NCBI GenBank assembly: GCA_017983495.1
Contig: JAGOBH010000001.1
Location: 806,001-870,000 of the forward strand
Source of the DNA: Pyrinomonadaceae bacterium
GTDB taxonomy: Bacteria; Acidobacteriota; Blastocatellia; Pyrinomonadales; Pyrinomonadaceae
DNA length: 64,000 nucleotides
Direction: 5' to 3'
Of this stretch, positions 7,712-16,132 are shown piece by piece. The position numbers and the translations under genes were made by a program. Below the pieces are notes generated by a model that saw only the letters and a list, made by a program, of their open reading frames with translations, searched no databases and was not told the origin of the DNA. How positions within the stretch are numbered: position 1 is the stretch's first letter; every line of letters starts with the position of its first letter.

Positions 7712-10039
7712 ATGAATCGACGTGAAGCGAAGTTTCGATCGGCGAATCAAGGCAAGTTCCTGTTGCCCTTTTACTTTTTACTACTTGCGACTCTGAGCTT
7801 TGGTCAAAACACCGCGTCGGGTGCTCCGGGCAAAGACGCCCAATGGGCGACGGCGGGAAAGCAGGGCGTCGGCACATCGGCAACGCTGGAATCGAAAGTG
7901 TGGTTTACACTCGCTCAGGGCGTGATGACCGAGGTCTATTACCCCGACGTGACCGTCGCGAACGTCCATCTGCTGCAGTTCGTCGTCGTTAACCCTAAAA
8001 CAAAAAAGGTCGAGACCGAGCAGGCCGATGCCGTGCATCAGATCAAGGTGCTGCGGCCCGATTCGCCTACGTTTCAGCAGATCAACACGGCAAAGTCGGG
8101 CGAATGGACGATCACGAAAACCTATACTACGGACCCCGAGCGGGATTCGGTCTTGATCGACGTCCGCTTTGAGACGCGTAACAAGACACTCAGCCTATAT
8201 GTCTATTACGACCCGTCGCTCGGAAACAGCGGCATGGGCGACAAGGCCTATTCGCCGCTTGCACGAATGGAAACGGAGAACTCCTACACCGATCCGACGG
8301 GCAAGACCACGGTCAAAAAGATCGACGCGAGCACGGGCATTGGGTCGGACGATAACGGGATCGCGTCGGCGATCGTGTTTTCTAACAACATCTCGGAGCT
8401 TAACAATGGGTTTCGAGGCATCAACGACGGCATCGACGAGCTTCGCAAATTCGGTACTATCGCAAAGCCTTTCAACGCCGCCGGTAAAGGCAACGTTGCT
8501 CAGATGGCGAGAATCGAGACGCCCGATCGATTTACTGTGTCGCTTGGGTTTGGCAAAGGCGAATACGACATCCTGACCGCCGGAGGAACTGCGGCGAGAT
8601 CGCTGACGAAGGGCTTTGACAAGTGCCTTGCCGAGTACGAAAAAGGCTGGGCCGATTACGTCAAGACCCTGCCAAAGGTCGACCCAAAATATCAGGCACA
8701 GTTCAACATGGCTGCGATGCAGCTCAAGATGCTCGAGGACAAAACTGCTCGCGGGGCCAATATTGCGAGCATGACCGTCCCGTGGGGCGGCGGGGCGAAC
8801 GCTAACGAGAACAATATCGGCGGTTACCATTTGGTTTGGTCGCGCGATCTGTATCAGGTTTTTACCGCGTACATGGCCCTCGGCGACAAGGAGGCGGCGA
8901 CGCGAGCACTCGACTTTCTATTCAACGTACAGCAAAAGAGCGACGGCAGTTTTCCGCAGAATTCATGGCTCGACGGCAAGCCGTTTTGGGGCTCCCTGCA
9001 GATGGACGAGGTTGGGTATCCACTCATAATGGCGTGGCAACTTGGACGGTTTGATAAGGAGACGTACGAGAATCATGTCAAGAGAGCCGCTGACTTCACT
9101 GTCAATAACGGCCCGAAAACGCCGCAGGAGCGTTGGGAAGAAGAGGGCGGTTATTCGCCGTCAACCATCGCCGCAGAGATCGCCGGATTGGTCTGTGCTG
9201 CCGATATTGCCTTAAAGAACGGCGATCAGAAAAGTGCTGATCTTTGGCTGCGTACGGCCGACGAATGGCAGGCAAACGTCGAAAAGTGGACGGCGACGAA
9301 GACCGGAAAATACGGTGACGGCAATTATTACTTGCGGATCACACAAAACGGCAAACCCGACTCAGGAGATAAGATCGAACTCAACAATGGTGCCGGAACC
9401 TTTGACGAACGCGAGATCGTCGACGCCGGTTTTCTCGAACTCGTCCGCCTCGGCATCAAACCCGCCGACGATCCGCTCATCGCAAAGAGCGTCAAGGTCA
9501 TCGACCAGGTCATCAAGGTCGACACGCCAAACGGCCCCGGATTTTACCGTTACAACCACGACGGTTACGGCGAAATGGACGACGGCCGCCGCTGGAACTG
9601 GGATGGGAAATACACCGGCAAAGGCCGCCTGTGGGCGTTGCTTAGCGGGGAACGTGGTCAATACGAAATCGCATTCAATAGAGAACTAACGCGAAGTGCG
9701 ATGATGCAGAGCGGTTACAGAGTATCTGCCAAAACCGGAAAAGCAACGAACGGCCTTCAACTACCGTATTTCAACCCATCGATAAGGCTCGATACCATGC
9801 TCGCCTTTGCCAACGAAGGCCTCATGATCCCGGAACAGGTCTGGGACAAAAAAGAGATTCCAAAGAAGATCGACAAGCAGTTCATCCCCGAACTCAAATT
9901 CGGCGAGGGTACCGGCTCCGCAACGCCGCTTGCATGGTCGATGGCACAGTTCATTAGACTGGTCACCAACATTAAGGCTGGACGCAATCTCGACACCCCG
10001 CAGGTCGTTTATGACCGATACGTGCTCGGAAAGCGATGA
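7712..10039 (+). CDS. Exported glucoamylase / glucodextranase, GH15
   Basis: A 775-residue GH15 enzyme, predicted to release glucose from non-reducing ends of alpha-glucans. A signal peptide (core LLPFYFLLLATLSFG) is followed by the N-terminal beta-sandwich of bacterial glucoamylases (residues about 30-290) and then the alpha/alpha barrel. Barrel marks are GGYHLVWSRDLYQVFTAY, the QMDEVGYPL segment and RWEEEGGYSPST, which holds the likely general acid. ATG 7712 is preferred over an upstream in-frame ATG because it has AGGAG at 7698-7702, starts a proper signal peptide, and follows the lipoprotein stop. It is the last gene of the glucan locus. Confidence 0.93.
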   Translation: MNRREAKFRSANQGKFLLPFYFLLLATLSFGQNTASGAPGKDAQWATAGKQGVGTSATLESKVWFTLAQGVMTEVYYPDVTVANVHLLQFVVVNPKTKKVETEQADAVHQIKVLRPDSPTFQQINTAKSGEWTITKTYTTDPERDSVLIDVRFETRNKTLSLYVYYDPSLGNSGMGDKAYSPLARMETENSYTDPTGKTTVKKIDASTGIGSDDNGIASAIVFSNNISELNNGFRGINDGIDELRKFGTIAKPFNAAGKGNVAQMARIETPDRFTVSLGFGKGEYDILTAGGTAARSLTKGFDKCLAEYEKGWADYVKTLPKVDPKYQAQFNMAAMQLKMLEDKTARGANIASMTVPWGGGANANENNIGGYHLVWSRDLYQVFTAYMALGDKEAATRALDFLFNVQQKSDGSFPQNSWLDGKPFWGSLQMDEVGYPLIMAWQLGRFDKETYENHVKRAADFTVNNGPKTPQERWEEEGGYSPSTIAAEIAGLVCAADIALKNGDQKSADLWLRTADEWQANVEKWTATKTGKYGDGNYYLRITQNGKPDSGDKIELNNGAGTFDEREIVDAGFLELVRLGIKPADDPLIAKSVKVIDQVIKVDTPNGPGFYRYNHDGYGEMDDGRRWNWDGKYTGKGRLWALLSGERGQYEIAFNRELTRSAMMQSGYRVSAKTGKATNGLQLPYFNPSIRLDTMLAFANEGLMIPEQVWDKKEIPKKIDKQFIPELKFGEGTGSATPLAWSMAQFIRLVTNIKAGRNLDTPQVVYDRYVLGKR

Positions 10040-10111
10040 CGGAACTAAATTTTGACCGTTCCCGAAACATAAATAATTCCACATTCAGTCAAAAAACGAT
10101 ATATTTACCCT

Positions 10112-10140
10112 TTGACTTATCGTTTACGTCGGGCTAACTG
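10112..10140 (+). promoter_or_regulatory. Candidate promoter of the ECF sigma gene
   Basis: TTGACT (10112-10117) and a weak TAACTG (10135-10140) are 17 bp apart. The implied start site falls on the ATG at 10147, so the transcript may be leaderless. The -10 match is only 3 of 6. Confidence 0.3.
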
Positions 10141-10146
10141 AGGGTT

Positions 10147-10716
10147 ATGACGCAGATCAAAAGGGACGATACGACCGGAATGCTGATCCGTCTGGCCGAA
10201 GGCGAAAAGGACGTGATGAGTGACCTTTTGCCGCTGATCTACGACGAATTGAAGCGTCTGGCGGCAAGTTACCTGCGGCGTGAGCGTTCCGACCACACGC
10301 TGCAGCCGACCGCTCTTGTCCACGAAGCTTACCTGAAGATGGTCGACATAACGCGGGTCAACTGGCAGAGCAAAGCCCATTTTATCGGCGTTGCCGCCAA
10401 CCAGATGCGGCGGATATTGGTCGATTACGCCCGCCAGCACAACGCCGAGAAACGCGGCGGCGACTTTCATATCATGACCCTCAACGAGGATATCGATAAG
10501 GCTGTCGAGCAGAGTACCGAGCTGATCGCTCTCGACGATGTGCTTACCGAACTCGCCAAGATCGACCCGACTAAAGCCAAGCTCGTCGAACTGCGATATT
10601 TTGGCGGACTGACATTTGAGGAAACGGCCGAGGTCATGGGCGTCTCGGTCATCACCGTCAAACGTCACTGGCGTATGGCCAAGGCCTGGCTCTTCGGTCA
10701 GCTTAATAAGAAGTAA
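10147..10716 (+). CDS. ECF sigma factor, kinase-associated (TIGR02999-like) class
   Basis: A 189-residue RNA polymerase sigma factor. Region 2 includes LLPLIYDELKRLAASYLRRER and the following TLQPTALVHEAYLKM, a hallmark of the ECF class common in Acidobacteria and Planctomycetes. Region 4 is the helix-turn-helix in YFGGLTFEETAEVMGVSVITVKRHWRMAKAWL (read in parts). These factors usually have no classical anti-sigma factor and are often next to Ser/Thr kinases with TPRs; here such a kinase is on the opposite strand about 5.4 kb away. Targets are unknown. It could control the exported-protein genes just downstream, but no promoter motif supports that. Confidence 0.88.
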   Translation: MTQIKRDDTTGMLIRLAEGEKDVMSDLLPLIYDELKRLAASYLRRERSDHTLQPTALVHEAYLKMVDITRVNWQSKAHFIGVAANQMRRILVDYARQHNAEKRGGDFHIMTLNEDIDKAVEQSTELIALDDVLTELAKIDPTKAKLVELRYFGGLTFEETAEVMGVSVITVKRHWRMAKAWLFGQLNKK

Positions 10717-10825
10717 ACGGTAATTTCCTGACCAGCAAAACCCGCTGATACCTTTTCCACATCGGTTTCGCCTTTATGGGTGACGGACATTATTGGTCCG
10801 AAATTCATATTTAGGAGATACCGCA

Positions 10826-11377
10826 ATGATCAATCATATTTCTATCGGAGTTAATGATCCGCAGCACGTCGCTAATGTTATCGCTGAGCTCTGGGGCGGC
10901 TACGCAATGCCGTTTCCGCCGAGCCCGGGCGGCTATGTCGCGTTTGCCGACGACGGCAAAGGGACGATGATCGAGGTCGTGCCGGCCCACGTCCAGATAG
11001 TGCCGGGCGTCGGCGTTCCCGAGGAAGAAGGCTTTACGCAGGAAACTATCACGGATGATTTCGAAGGGACGTTTGTGCCGGACAACGAGACCACGCTTTT
11101 CGGGTCGGTTCACGTTAATATCAACTCGCCGCTCGACGAAGAGTCGATCAAGGCCATCGCCGAGCGTGAAGGCTGGCGCTGCTTTACGGCGAACCGCGGC
11201 CGCGGGCTGTTTCAGCTGATCGAGTTTTGGATTGAGGACCGCTTTATGCTGGAGGTCAATACTCCGGCGATGACGGCAAAGTATCAGGAACTCGCAACGC
11301 CAGAGAACTGGGCCGCGTTTCTCGAGGCACCGCTACCGCCGAAGTACGCAAACAACTACGCCGGCTTGGTCGGCTAA
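10826..11377 (+). CDS. VOC-superfamily (glyoxalase-like) protein
   Basis: A 183-residue cytoplasmic protein. It starts with INHISIGVNDPQHVANVIAELW, the first beta-alpha-beta of a vicinal-oxygen-chelate module, then GTMIEVVPAH, and later GLFQLIEFWIEDRFMLEVN, giving two half-modules. His and Glu in these strands could bind a metal, but the match to any characterised enzyme is not strong enough to name a reaction. ATG 10826 has TAGGAGATA placed correctly. A perfect-looking terminator follows 20 bases after the stop, so this is probably a single-gene unit or the end of the sigma-factor unit. Confidence 0.6.
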   Translation: MINHISIGVNDPQHVANVIAELWGGYAMPFPPSPGGYVAFADDGKGTMIEVVPAHVQIVPGVGVPEEEGFTQETITDDFEGTFVPDNETTLFGSVHVNINSPLDEESIKAIAEREGWRCFTANRGRGLFQLIEFWIEDRFMLEVNTPAMTAKYQELATPENWAAFLEAPLPPKYANNYAGLVG

Positions 11378-11397
11378 ATTCCTGCGAACGGCAAAAT

Positions 11398-11435
11398 ATG
11401 GGTGGTGAGCTTTATTGCTCGCCGCCCATTTGTCG
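11398..11435 (+). terminator. Terminator after the VOC gene
   Basis: Stem 11398-11410 (ATGGGTGGTGAGC) with 11417-11429 (GCTCGCCGCCCAT), 13 pairs including two G-U, loop TTTATT, then TTGTCGTTT. Confidence 0.7.
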
Positions 11436-11584
11436 TTTGGCGGCCGGTAGACTGATGATTCAACGAAATTGGCTCGGAACGAGCTTAAGCGAGCCGATGA
11501 TGATACTAATCTGTTCGACTATTCGCCTTACCTATCGACGGCGGCCTTCGCCGACAACATTCATATTTGATACGGAGAGTAATC

Positions 11585-13036
11585 ATGAAAAAGATTCTTT
11601 TATTTGTACTGTCGGCAATCTTGACCGTTTCGACGACCGCCTTTGCGGACGTCAAGATCAAGGTAAAACAAACGATGAGCGGTCAGACGACCGAGAATAC
11701 GACTTATATCAAGGGCAAGCGCCAGCGGACCGAGATGATGGGCGGCGTTATGGTCACCATTACGCAATGCGACGTCAGCCGAGATCTGCAGGTCAATCCG
11801 AGTATGAAAACGTACACTGTCTCGTACTACGACGATGGCAACGGCAACATCACTCCGGCGAACGGCAAACAGGGTGCGACGCCGGCCGCGATGAAGGGCG
11901 GGACGATGTACGTCACGACCACGATCAAGGACACGGGCGAGCGAAAGCAGATGTTCGGATTTACCGCACGACACATTATCCAGACCATCGAGACGGAATC
12001 GTCACCAGACTCATGCAATCCGACAAAGACCAAGATGGAAATGGATATGTGGGTCATCGACGCCGAGTTCGGCCTGGCCTGCACACAGGAAAGGCAATAC
12101 CGCCCGTACAACGGCGGCAAGGCCGGCGGCTGCACCGACAAGATCGTGCCCAAAACCATCGGGACGGCAAAGTCCGGCTATCCGCTCTGGCAGAAAATGA
12201 CGTCGTTCGACGCGAATGGCAAAGAGAGTTTTTCGATGATCCAGGAGGTCGTCGAAATATCGAAATCGATCCTCGACGCGTCGCTCTTTGACGTGCCGGC
12301 CGACTATCGCGAGGTAAAAGACGCGTCGCAGCTCTACACCGCAGCCTCGTCAACGGTCCTATCATATACGGGCGGCACTTCCGGTTCGGCTAACAGCACA
12401 CCTTTGACCGGCCTGAGTTCAACGCTGAAGGGCTCAACCGCACCGCGAAATGAAGCACCCGACGCTATCGGAGCCAAACAACCGGGCACGATCCGTCTCG
12501 GGCTGGCAGGGGTAAAGACCGGTGCGATCGGCGAAGGCATCACCGCGGCCGACCTGAGTGCCGCAATTCAAAATTCCCTTGGCCAGTACCTGAAAGGAAC
12601 GAAAGTCGAGATCGTTCCGATTGAAGCGAAACTTTCTTCGGCACAGGCTGAAGAGGCTAGGCAGAAAGATTGCGACTATGTGATCCTTGCGACCGTCTCG
12701 CACAAAAAGGGCGGCGGTGGCGGTTTCGGCTTCGGTAAGATGATGGGCGTTCTGGCACCAGCGGTCGGCCAAACAGGGATCGGGCACACCGGCAGCACCG
12801 TTGGCAACATCGCGGGACAAATGGCGACGAACGCGGTTGTTTCCGCCGGAACAGTTGCGACCAGGGTCAAATCGAAGGACGAACTGACGCTCGATATCAA
12901 ACTACAATCAACCGTGGATAAAAGCTCGCCGCTTTCAAAGCAATATAAGGCAAAAGCAAAGTCCGACGGCGACGATATCATTTCCGCCATCGTCGAACAG
13001 GCCGCTCAGGCGATCATCGACGCGGTAGGCAAATAA
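11585..13036 (+). CDS. Exported protein of unknown function with glycine-rich C-terminal segment
   Basis: A 483-residue protein with a clear Sec signal (KKILLFVLSAILTVSTTAFA). Residues 25-235 form a domain with QTMSGQTTENTTYIKGKRQRTEM at its start, resembling DUF4412-type exported proteins that record dye or metal binding in other genomes; this is a weak family match. A Ser/Thr-rich linker follows. The second part (from about 300) begins GTIRLGLAGVKTGAIGEG and has a glycine-zipper-like stretch (GGGGGFGFGKMMGVLAPAVG) that could insert in or line a membrane. ATG 11585 has GGAGAG before it. A strong terminator follows, so it is its own unit. Confidence 0.7.
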   Translation: MKKILLFVLSAILTVSTTAFADVKIKVKQTMSGQTTENTTYIKGKRQRTEMMGGVMVTITQCDVSRDLQVNPSMKTYTVSYYDDGNGNITPANGKQGATPAAMKGGTMYVTTTIKDTGERKQMFGFTARHIIQTIETESSPDSCNPTKTKMEMDMWVIDAEFGLACTQERQYRPYNGGKAGGCTDKIVPKTIGTAKSGYPLWQKMTSFDANGKESFSMIQEVVEISKSILDASLFDVPADYREVKDASQLYTAASSTVLSYTGGTSGSANSTPLTGLSSTLKGSTAPRNEAPDAIGAKQPGTIRLGLAGVKTGAIGEGITAADLSAAIQNSLGQYLKGTKVEIVPIEAKLSSAQAEEARQKDCDYVILATVSHKKGGGGGFGFGKMMGVLAPAVGQTGIGHTGSTVGNIAGQMATNAVVSAGTVATRVKSKDELTLDIKLQSTVDKSSPLSKQYKAKAKSDGDDIISAIVEQAAQAIIDAVGK

Positions 13037-13062
13037 CCAAAACTGTCATTCACTGATTGAGG

Positions 13063-13091
13063 GCGGCGGAGCGATCCGCCGCTCTTTTTTT
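13063..13091 (+). terminator. Strong intrinsic terminator
   Basis: GCGGCGGA (13063-13070), loop GCGA, TCCGCCGC (13075-13082), then TCTTTTTTT. Confidence 0.88.
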
Positions 13092-13174
13092 GATACTTTT
13101 GCGGGCCGGATCTCGCCATTTCAAGTAACGGGCCATTGGAATGAAGTCCGCGGCAATTTCGAGAGGTGATTAAT

Positions 13175-15529
13175 ATGTTACGAATTTCATACAGACAGCT
13201 ATTTTCGTCACTGCTTTTGTTCAACCTGATGTTCGGCAGTTTTGCGGCGATCGGCCAGACGCGTCGTTCGGCAAGGCCGGCGGCTGTTCCGGTAAAGACC
13301 GATAGCAAACCGGTCTGCAGCGGCGGCTGGAGCGGAGTGGTCACGTATTCAAAGACGCTTAAGGACTCGCTCGAGTCCGACGAACCGGGCATTCGTAAGA
13401 ATACGGATAGGATCAAGCACAAGACTTCGCGTGACTATGACTACAACGCCCGCAGCGTCATAGACGGCAGCGACCCGCGGAATCCGCTCGTAACGTCAAA
13501 GGTCTCGTTCGACGATAAGGACCTGGACTGGGGCCAGGAAAAGGTCTTCGATACATGTAACTCACGCGAGAACGGCCACTGGTTCATCATCGAGGGCACC
13601 GACAACCGGCAAAGTCAGGCACAGGCGCAGGGGCCGGCGAGGTCGTTCAATCTGAGCGTCGACGAACTCAGCGGAATGTACAGTTTCAACCTTCAGCTGC
13701 CGGACGCTAAGGGAGCCTACAAACGTGAGGAGCACGTAAAGCGCACGGGTCACTGCCAGCCGAAGAATAATGAGCCATACGATCGCTCGACCAACGAACC
13801 GTTGACCATAAAGGGCGAGAGCTTTTCCATCAGCGCCGAAAAAATGGACAGAGACGACCCTGACCATATCTCCGGCACCAGAGTCTGGGGCGACGACGGC
13901 AAAGGAGATGTACGCTCGTTCATCTATCAGGTCACGTGGCGTTTCACACGATGTCCGCAAAAGCTGCTGATCACCGAGCTGAAATTCGAACACCCGCAAT
14001 ATCCCGATCCCGATGCATGGAAAGAGATCCCAGAGGCCCTGGGAACCATCGACGGCAACCGCATCAAGGTGACGGCAAAGGTGCTGAATATGTCGGGCGA
14101 GGAAAAGTACGCTGATCTAAAGATCGCTGAGACCTACAAGGGCGACAAATACAATGGAGCAAGGCCGGACGAACCGCTGCCCGAGGGGGAGACGTCGTTC
14201 AAGCTCGAGGCGAGCGAGGAACGCTCGATCGAATTCATCTGGGACTCCGAGGGAGAAGCGTGGTTCGACGACGGCCGGCCGCATCTGCTGCACCGCATCA
14301 AGGCAGAGCTTGCCGAAAACGGACAAAAGAGGGACCAGAAGGAAAAGCCCTTGAACATAGCTCCGAAACCGTTGGTCCTCGTGCACGGCGTCTGGTCGAG
14401 CTACAAGATTTGGGAACCGCTTTACCAAAATCTGCTGATGTCAAACCACAGCTATCAGTGGAAGGCCTATTTGGTCGGCGAAAAGCCGGAACATGGCAAG
14501 CTGAATATGGGCGGCCAAATGTGGTCGGGACAAACGGCCAGTTCGGTATATGAAAACGCCGACCGACTCGCCAAATATGTCCGGTTCGCACAGGAAGACT
14601 CTAACGCATGGCACGTGGACATGGTCGCACACTCGACGGGCGGCCTGGTCGCACGGCTCTACATGCATAAACTGATGCCGAATGTCCCCGACGCACGGCC
14701 GCTGGTCAAACACCTTATGATGCTCGGCACGCCGAACGGCGGCGTTCCGTGCGTGGACGTTTTCGCCGGCAAGCTCGACGTTTTCAAAGAGCAGCTCCAG
14801 GCAGTCAAGGAACTGACCAATGAAGAAATGCTGCGGTTCAATCAGTACGTGGTGAACACCGGAGGCACAAAATACTCGACCCTTGTTGGGAACTCGGTGC
14901 CGATCATCTGCGGCGGATTTGAGTGGAATGACGGATTTGTAACCGTCAGATCTGCCAAGTACGGCGTTGACGATTTTGCTTATTCCAACGATCTCAATCT
15001 TCAGCTTGTGGACGGCAAGAACTTTGGCAATTTTGTAAAGCCGCACGTCGTCACCGGGCCGAAGGGTCTCTATCCGCTGCCGGTCAAGTCGGACCCCAAC
15101 GACATCGACCGTTGGAAGGTGAACGGCCTAATGATCAACGAACGCCCGGACGCATTTGCCGGAGCATTTCTCACGCACGCTTCTTTCGAACAGGTTGTCG
15201 CTGACGGAGCATTGATTGAAACAAAACTCGCGGCCGGCGAAACGCGGGACGTCGATCTAACTGTCGCTGCCGGACCAAATCTCGGTGTCACGTTCCTTGC
15301 CGACCCGTCGGTGACCGTGTCGTTGGTCGATGCGGGCGGCAAGGTCGTTCGCAAAAACACGGCAGGCTCTGAGCTGGCAGGGACCATTTTCCGGATGGTC
15401 TATTTCAACAAACCTGTACAGAGCGGAACTTGGAAGGTCAGGCTTGAGAATACCTCGCGGACCGAACAGGCGTTCGCTGGGTTCAGCTGGTCGATCGGCC
15501 CGGCAGCAAAATTGCCGGTGGCAGAATGA
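13175..15529 (+). CDS. Exported alpha/beta-hydrolase, PGAP1/lipase-like, with N- and C-terminal beta domains
   Basis: A 784-residue exported protein. A signal peptide (LFSSLLLFNLMFGSFAAIG) is followed by about 360 residues of beta-rich sequence of unknown type. The hydrolase begins at about residue 390 with PLVLVHGVWSSYKIWEPL; the nucleophile elbow is VAHSTGGLVARLYM, and HLMMLGTPNGG follows, as in PGAP1-like lipases and lecithin-cholesterol acyltransferase relatives. A His near LTHASFEQV may be the catalytic one. The last 110 residues resemble a beta-sandwich (PPC-like). It could act on lipids or an ester-linked polymer outside the cell. ATG 13175 has GAGAGGTGAT before it; the upstream GTG lies in that site. 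Confidence 0.8.
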   Translation: MLRISYRQLFSSLLLFNLMFGSFAAIGQTRRSARPAAVPVKTDSKPVCSGGWSGVVTYSKTLKDSLESDEPGIRKNTDRIKHKTSRDYDYNARSVIDGSDPRNPLVTSKVSFDDKDLDWGQEKVFDTCNSRENGHWFIIEGTDNRQSQAQAQGPARSFNLSVDELSGMYSFNLQLPDAKGAYKREEHVKRTGHCQPKNNEPYDRSTNEPLTIKGESFSISAEKMDRDDPDHISGTRVWGDDGKGDVRSFIYQVTWRFTRCPQKLLITELKFEHPQYPDPDAWKEIPEALGTIDGNRIKVTAKVLNMSGEEKYADLKIAETYKGDKYNGARPDEPLPEGETSFKLEASEERSIEFIWDSEGEAWFDDGRPHLLHRIKAELAENGQKRDQKEKPLNIAPKPLVLVHGVWSSYKIWEPLYQNLLMSNHSYQWKAYLVGEKPEHGKLNMGGQMWSGQTASSVYENADRLAKYVRFAQEDSNAWHVDMVAHSTGGLVARLYMHKLMPNVPDARPLVKHLMMLGTPNGGVPCVDVFAGKLDVFKEQLQAVKELTNEEMLRFNQYVVNTGGTKYSTLVGNSVPIICGGFEWNDGFVTVRSAKYGVDDFAYSNDLNLQLVDGKNFGNFVKPHVVTGPKGLYPLPVKSDPNDIDRWKVNGLMINERPDAFAGAFLTHASFEQVVADGALIETKLAAGETRDVDLTVAAGPNLGVTFLADPSVTVSLVDAGGKVVRKNTAGSELAGTIFRMVYFNKPVQSGTWKVRLENTSRTEQAFAGFSWSIGPAAKLPVAE

Positions 15530-15624
15530 TCAGGCCAGGTTTTGTGATACCGGACGCGTCACTAATTCGCCTTTCAAGTGGAGGAGAAATTACAACCTCA
15601 ATTCATAACGCAAGGAGAATTAAT

Positions 15625-16128
15625 ATGTCACTTAGGGACCTGTCATTATTACTTTTTATCATCGGTGGGGCAGTTATGGCGGCGATCGCGCAGGAGCCGG
15701 CCTCGTACAAAAGATCGGACGTTGTCGGCATCTGGCGAACGGGCGGAATGTCCACGATGGCCGACCGCAACACCATTACCGGTTCGACCACGCCGAGCAA
15801 CGGCAACACTTTCAAATACGAATTTCGGGCGGACGGCCGTTTCTCGTTTGTCGGTTATCTGCAGTCGACGATGTACGGCTGCACGACCGCATTGTTCAAC
15901 GACAAACAGGGACGATTCGAGCTCAGCGGTTCGCAGATCACGCTTTTTCCGACCAAGAACTTTTGGCGAAACACCAACAGCTGCTCGGCCAGTTCAACCA
16001 AGGAGAGAAATTACACACTTGAGCGTGAGACCTACGAGTTGAGCACCAAGACGGACGAGTACGGCAAGTCGTACGTCTGTCTGACCAACGAAAAAGGTGA
16101 AACGTGCTACCGAGGTGAGAAGGAGTAG
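15625..16128 (+). CDS. Small exported protein of unknown function
   Basis: A 167-residue protein with a signal peptide (LLLFIIGGAVMAAIAQ). The mature part begins VVGIWRTGG, has FEFRADGRFSFVGYLQS-like strands (actual residues KYEFRADGRFSFVGY) and paired Cys (MYGCTTALF, TNSCSAS, YVCLTNEKGETCY). This pattern is seen in small lipocalin-like beta-barrels of exported proteins, but I do not assign a family. AAGGAGAAT precedes ATG 15625. It follows the lipase gene by 95 bp and ends four bases before the convergent kinase gene. Confidence 0.65.
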   Translation: MSLRDLSLLLFIIGGAVMAAIAQEPASYKRSDVVGIWRTGGMSTMADRNTITGSTTPSNGNTFKYEFRADGRFSFVGYLQSTMYGCTTALFNDKQGRFELSGSQITLFPTKNFWRNTNSCSASSTKERNYTLERETYELSTKTDEYGKSYVCLTNEKGETCYRGEKE

Positions 16129-16132
16129 GATG

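Noticed and set aside
11398..12291. A 297-codon + strand frame overlapping the exported protein gene at 11585.
   Set aside because: Composition rich in Arg, Asp and His without any pattern; the other frame has a signal peptide and ribosome site.
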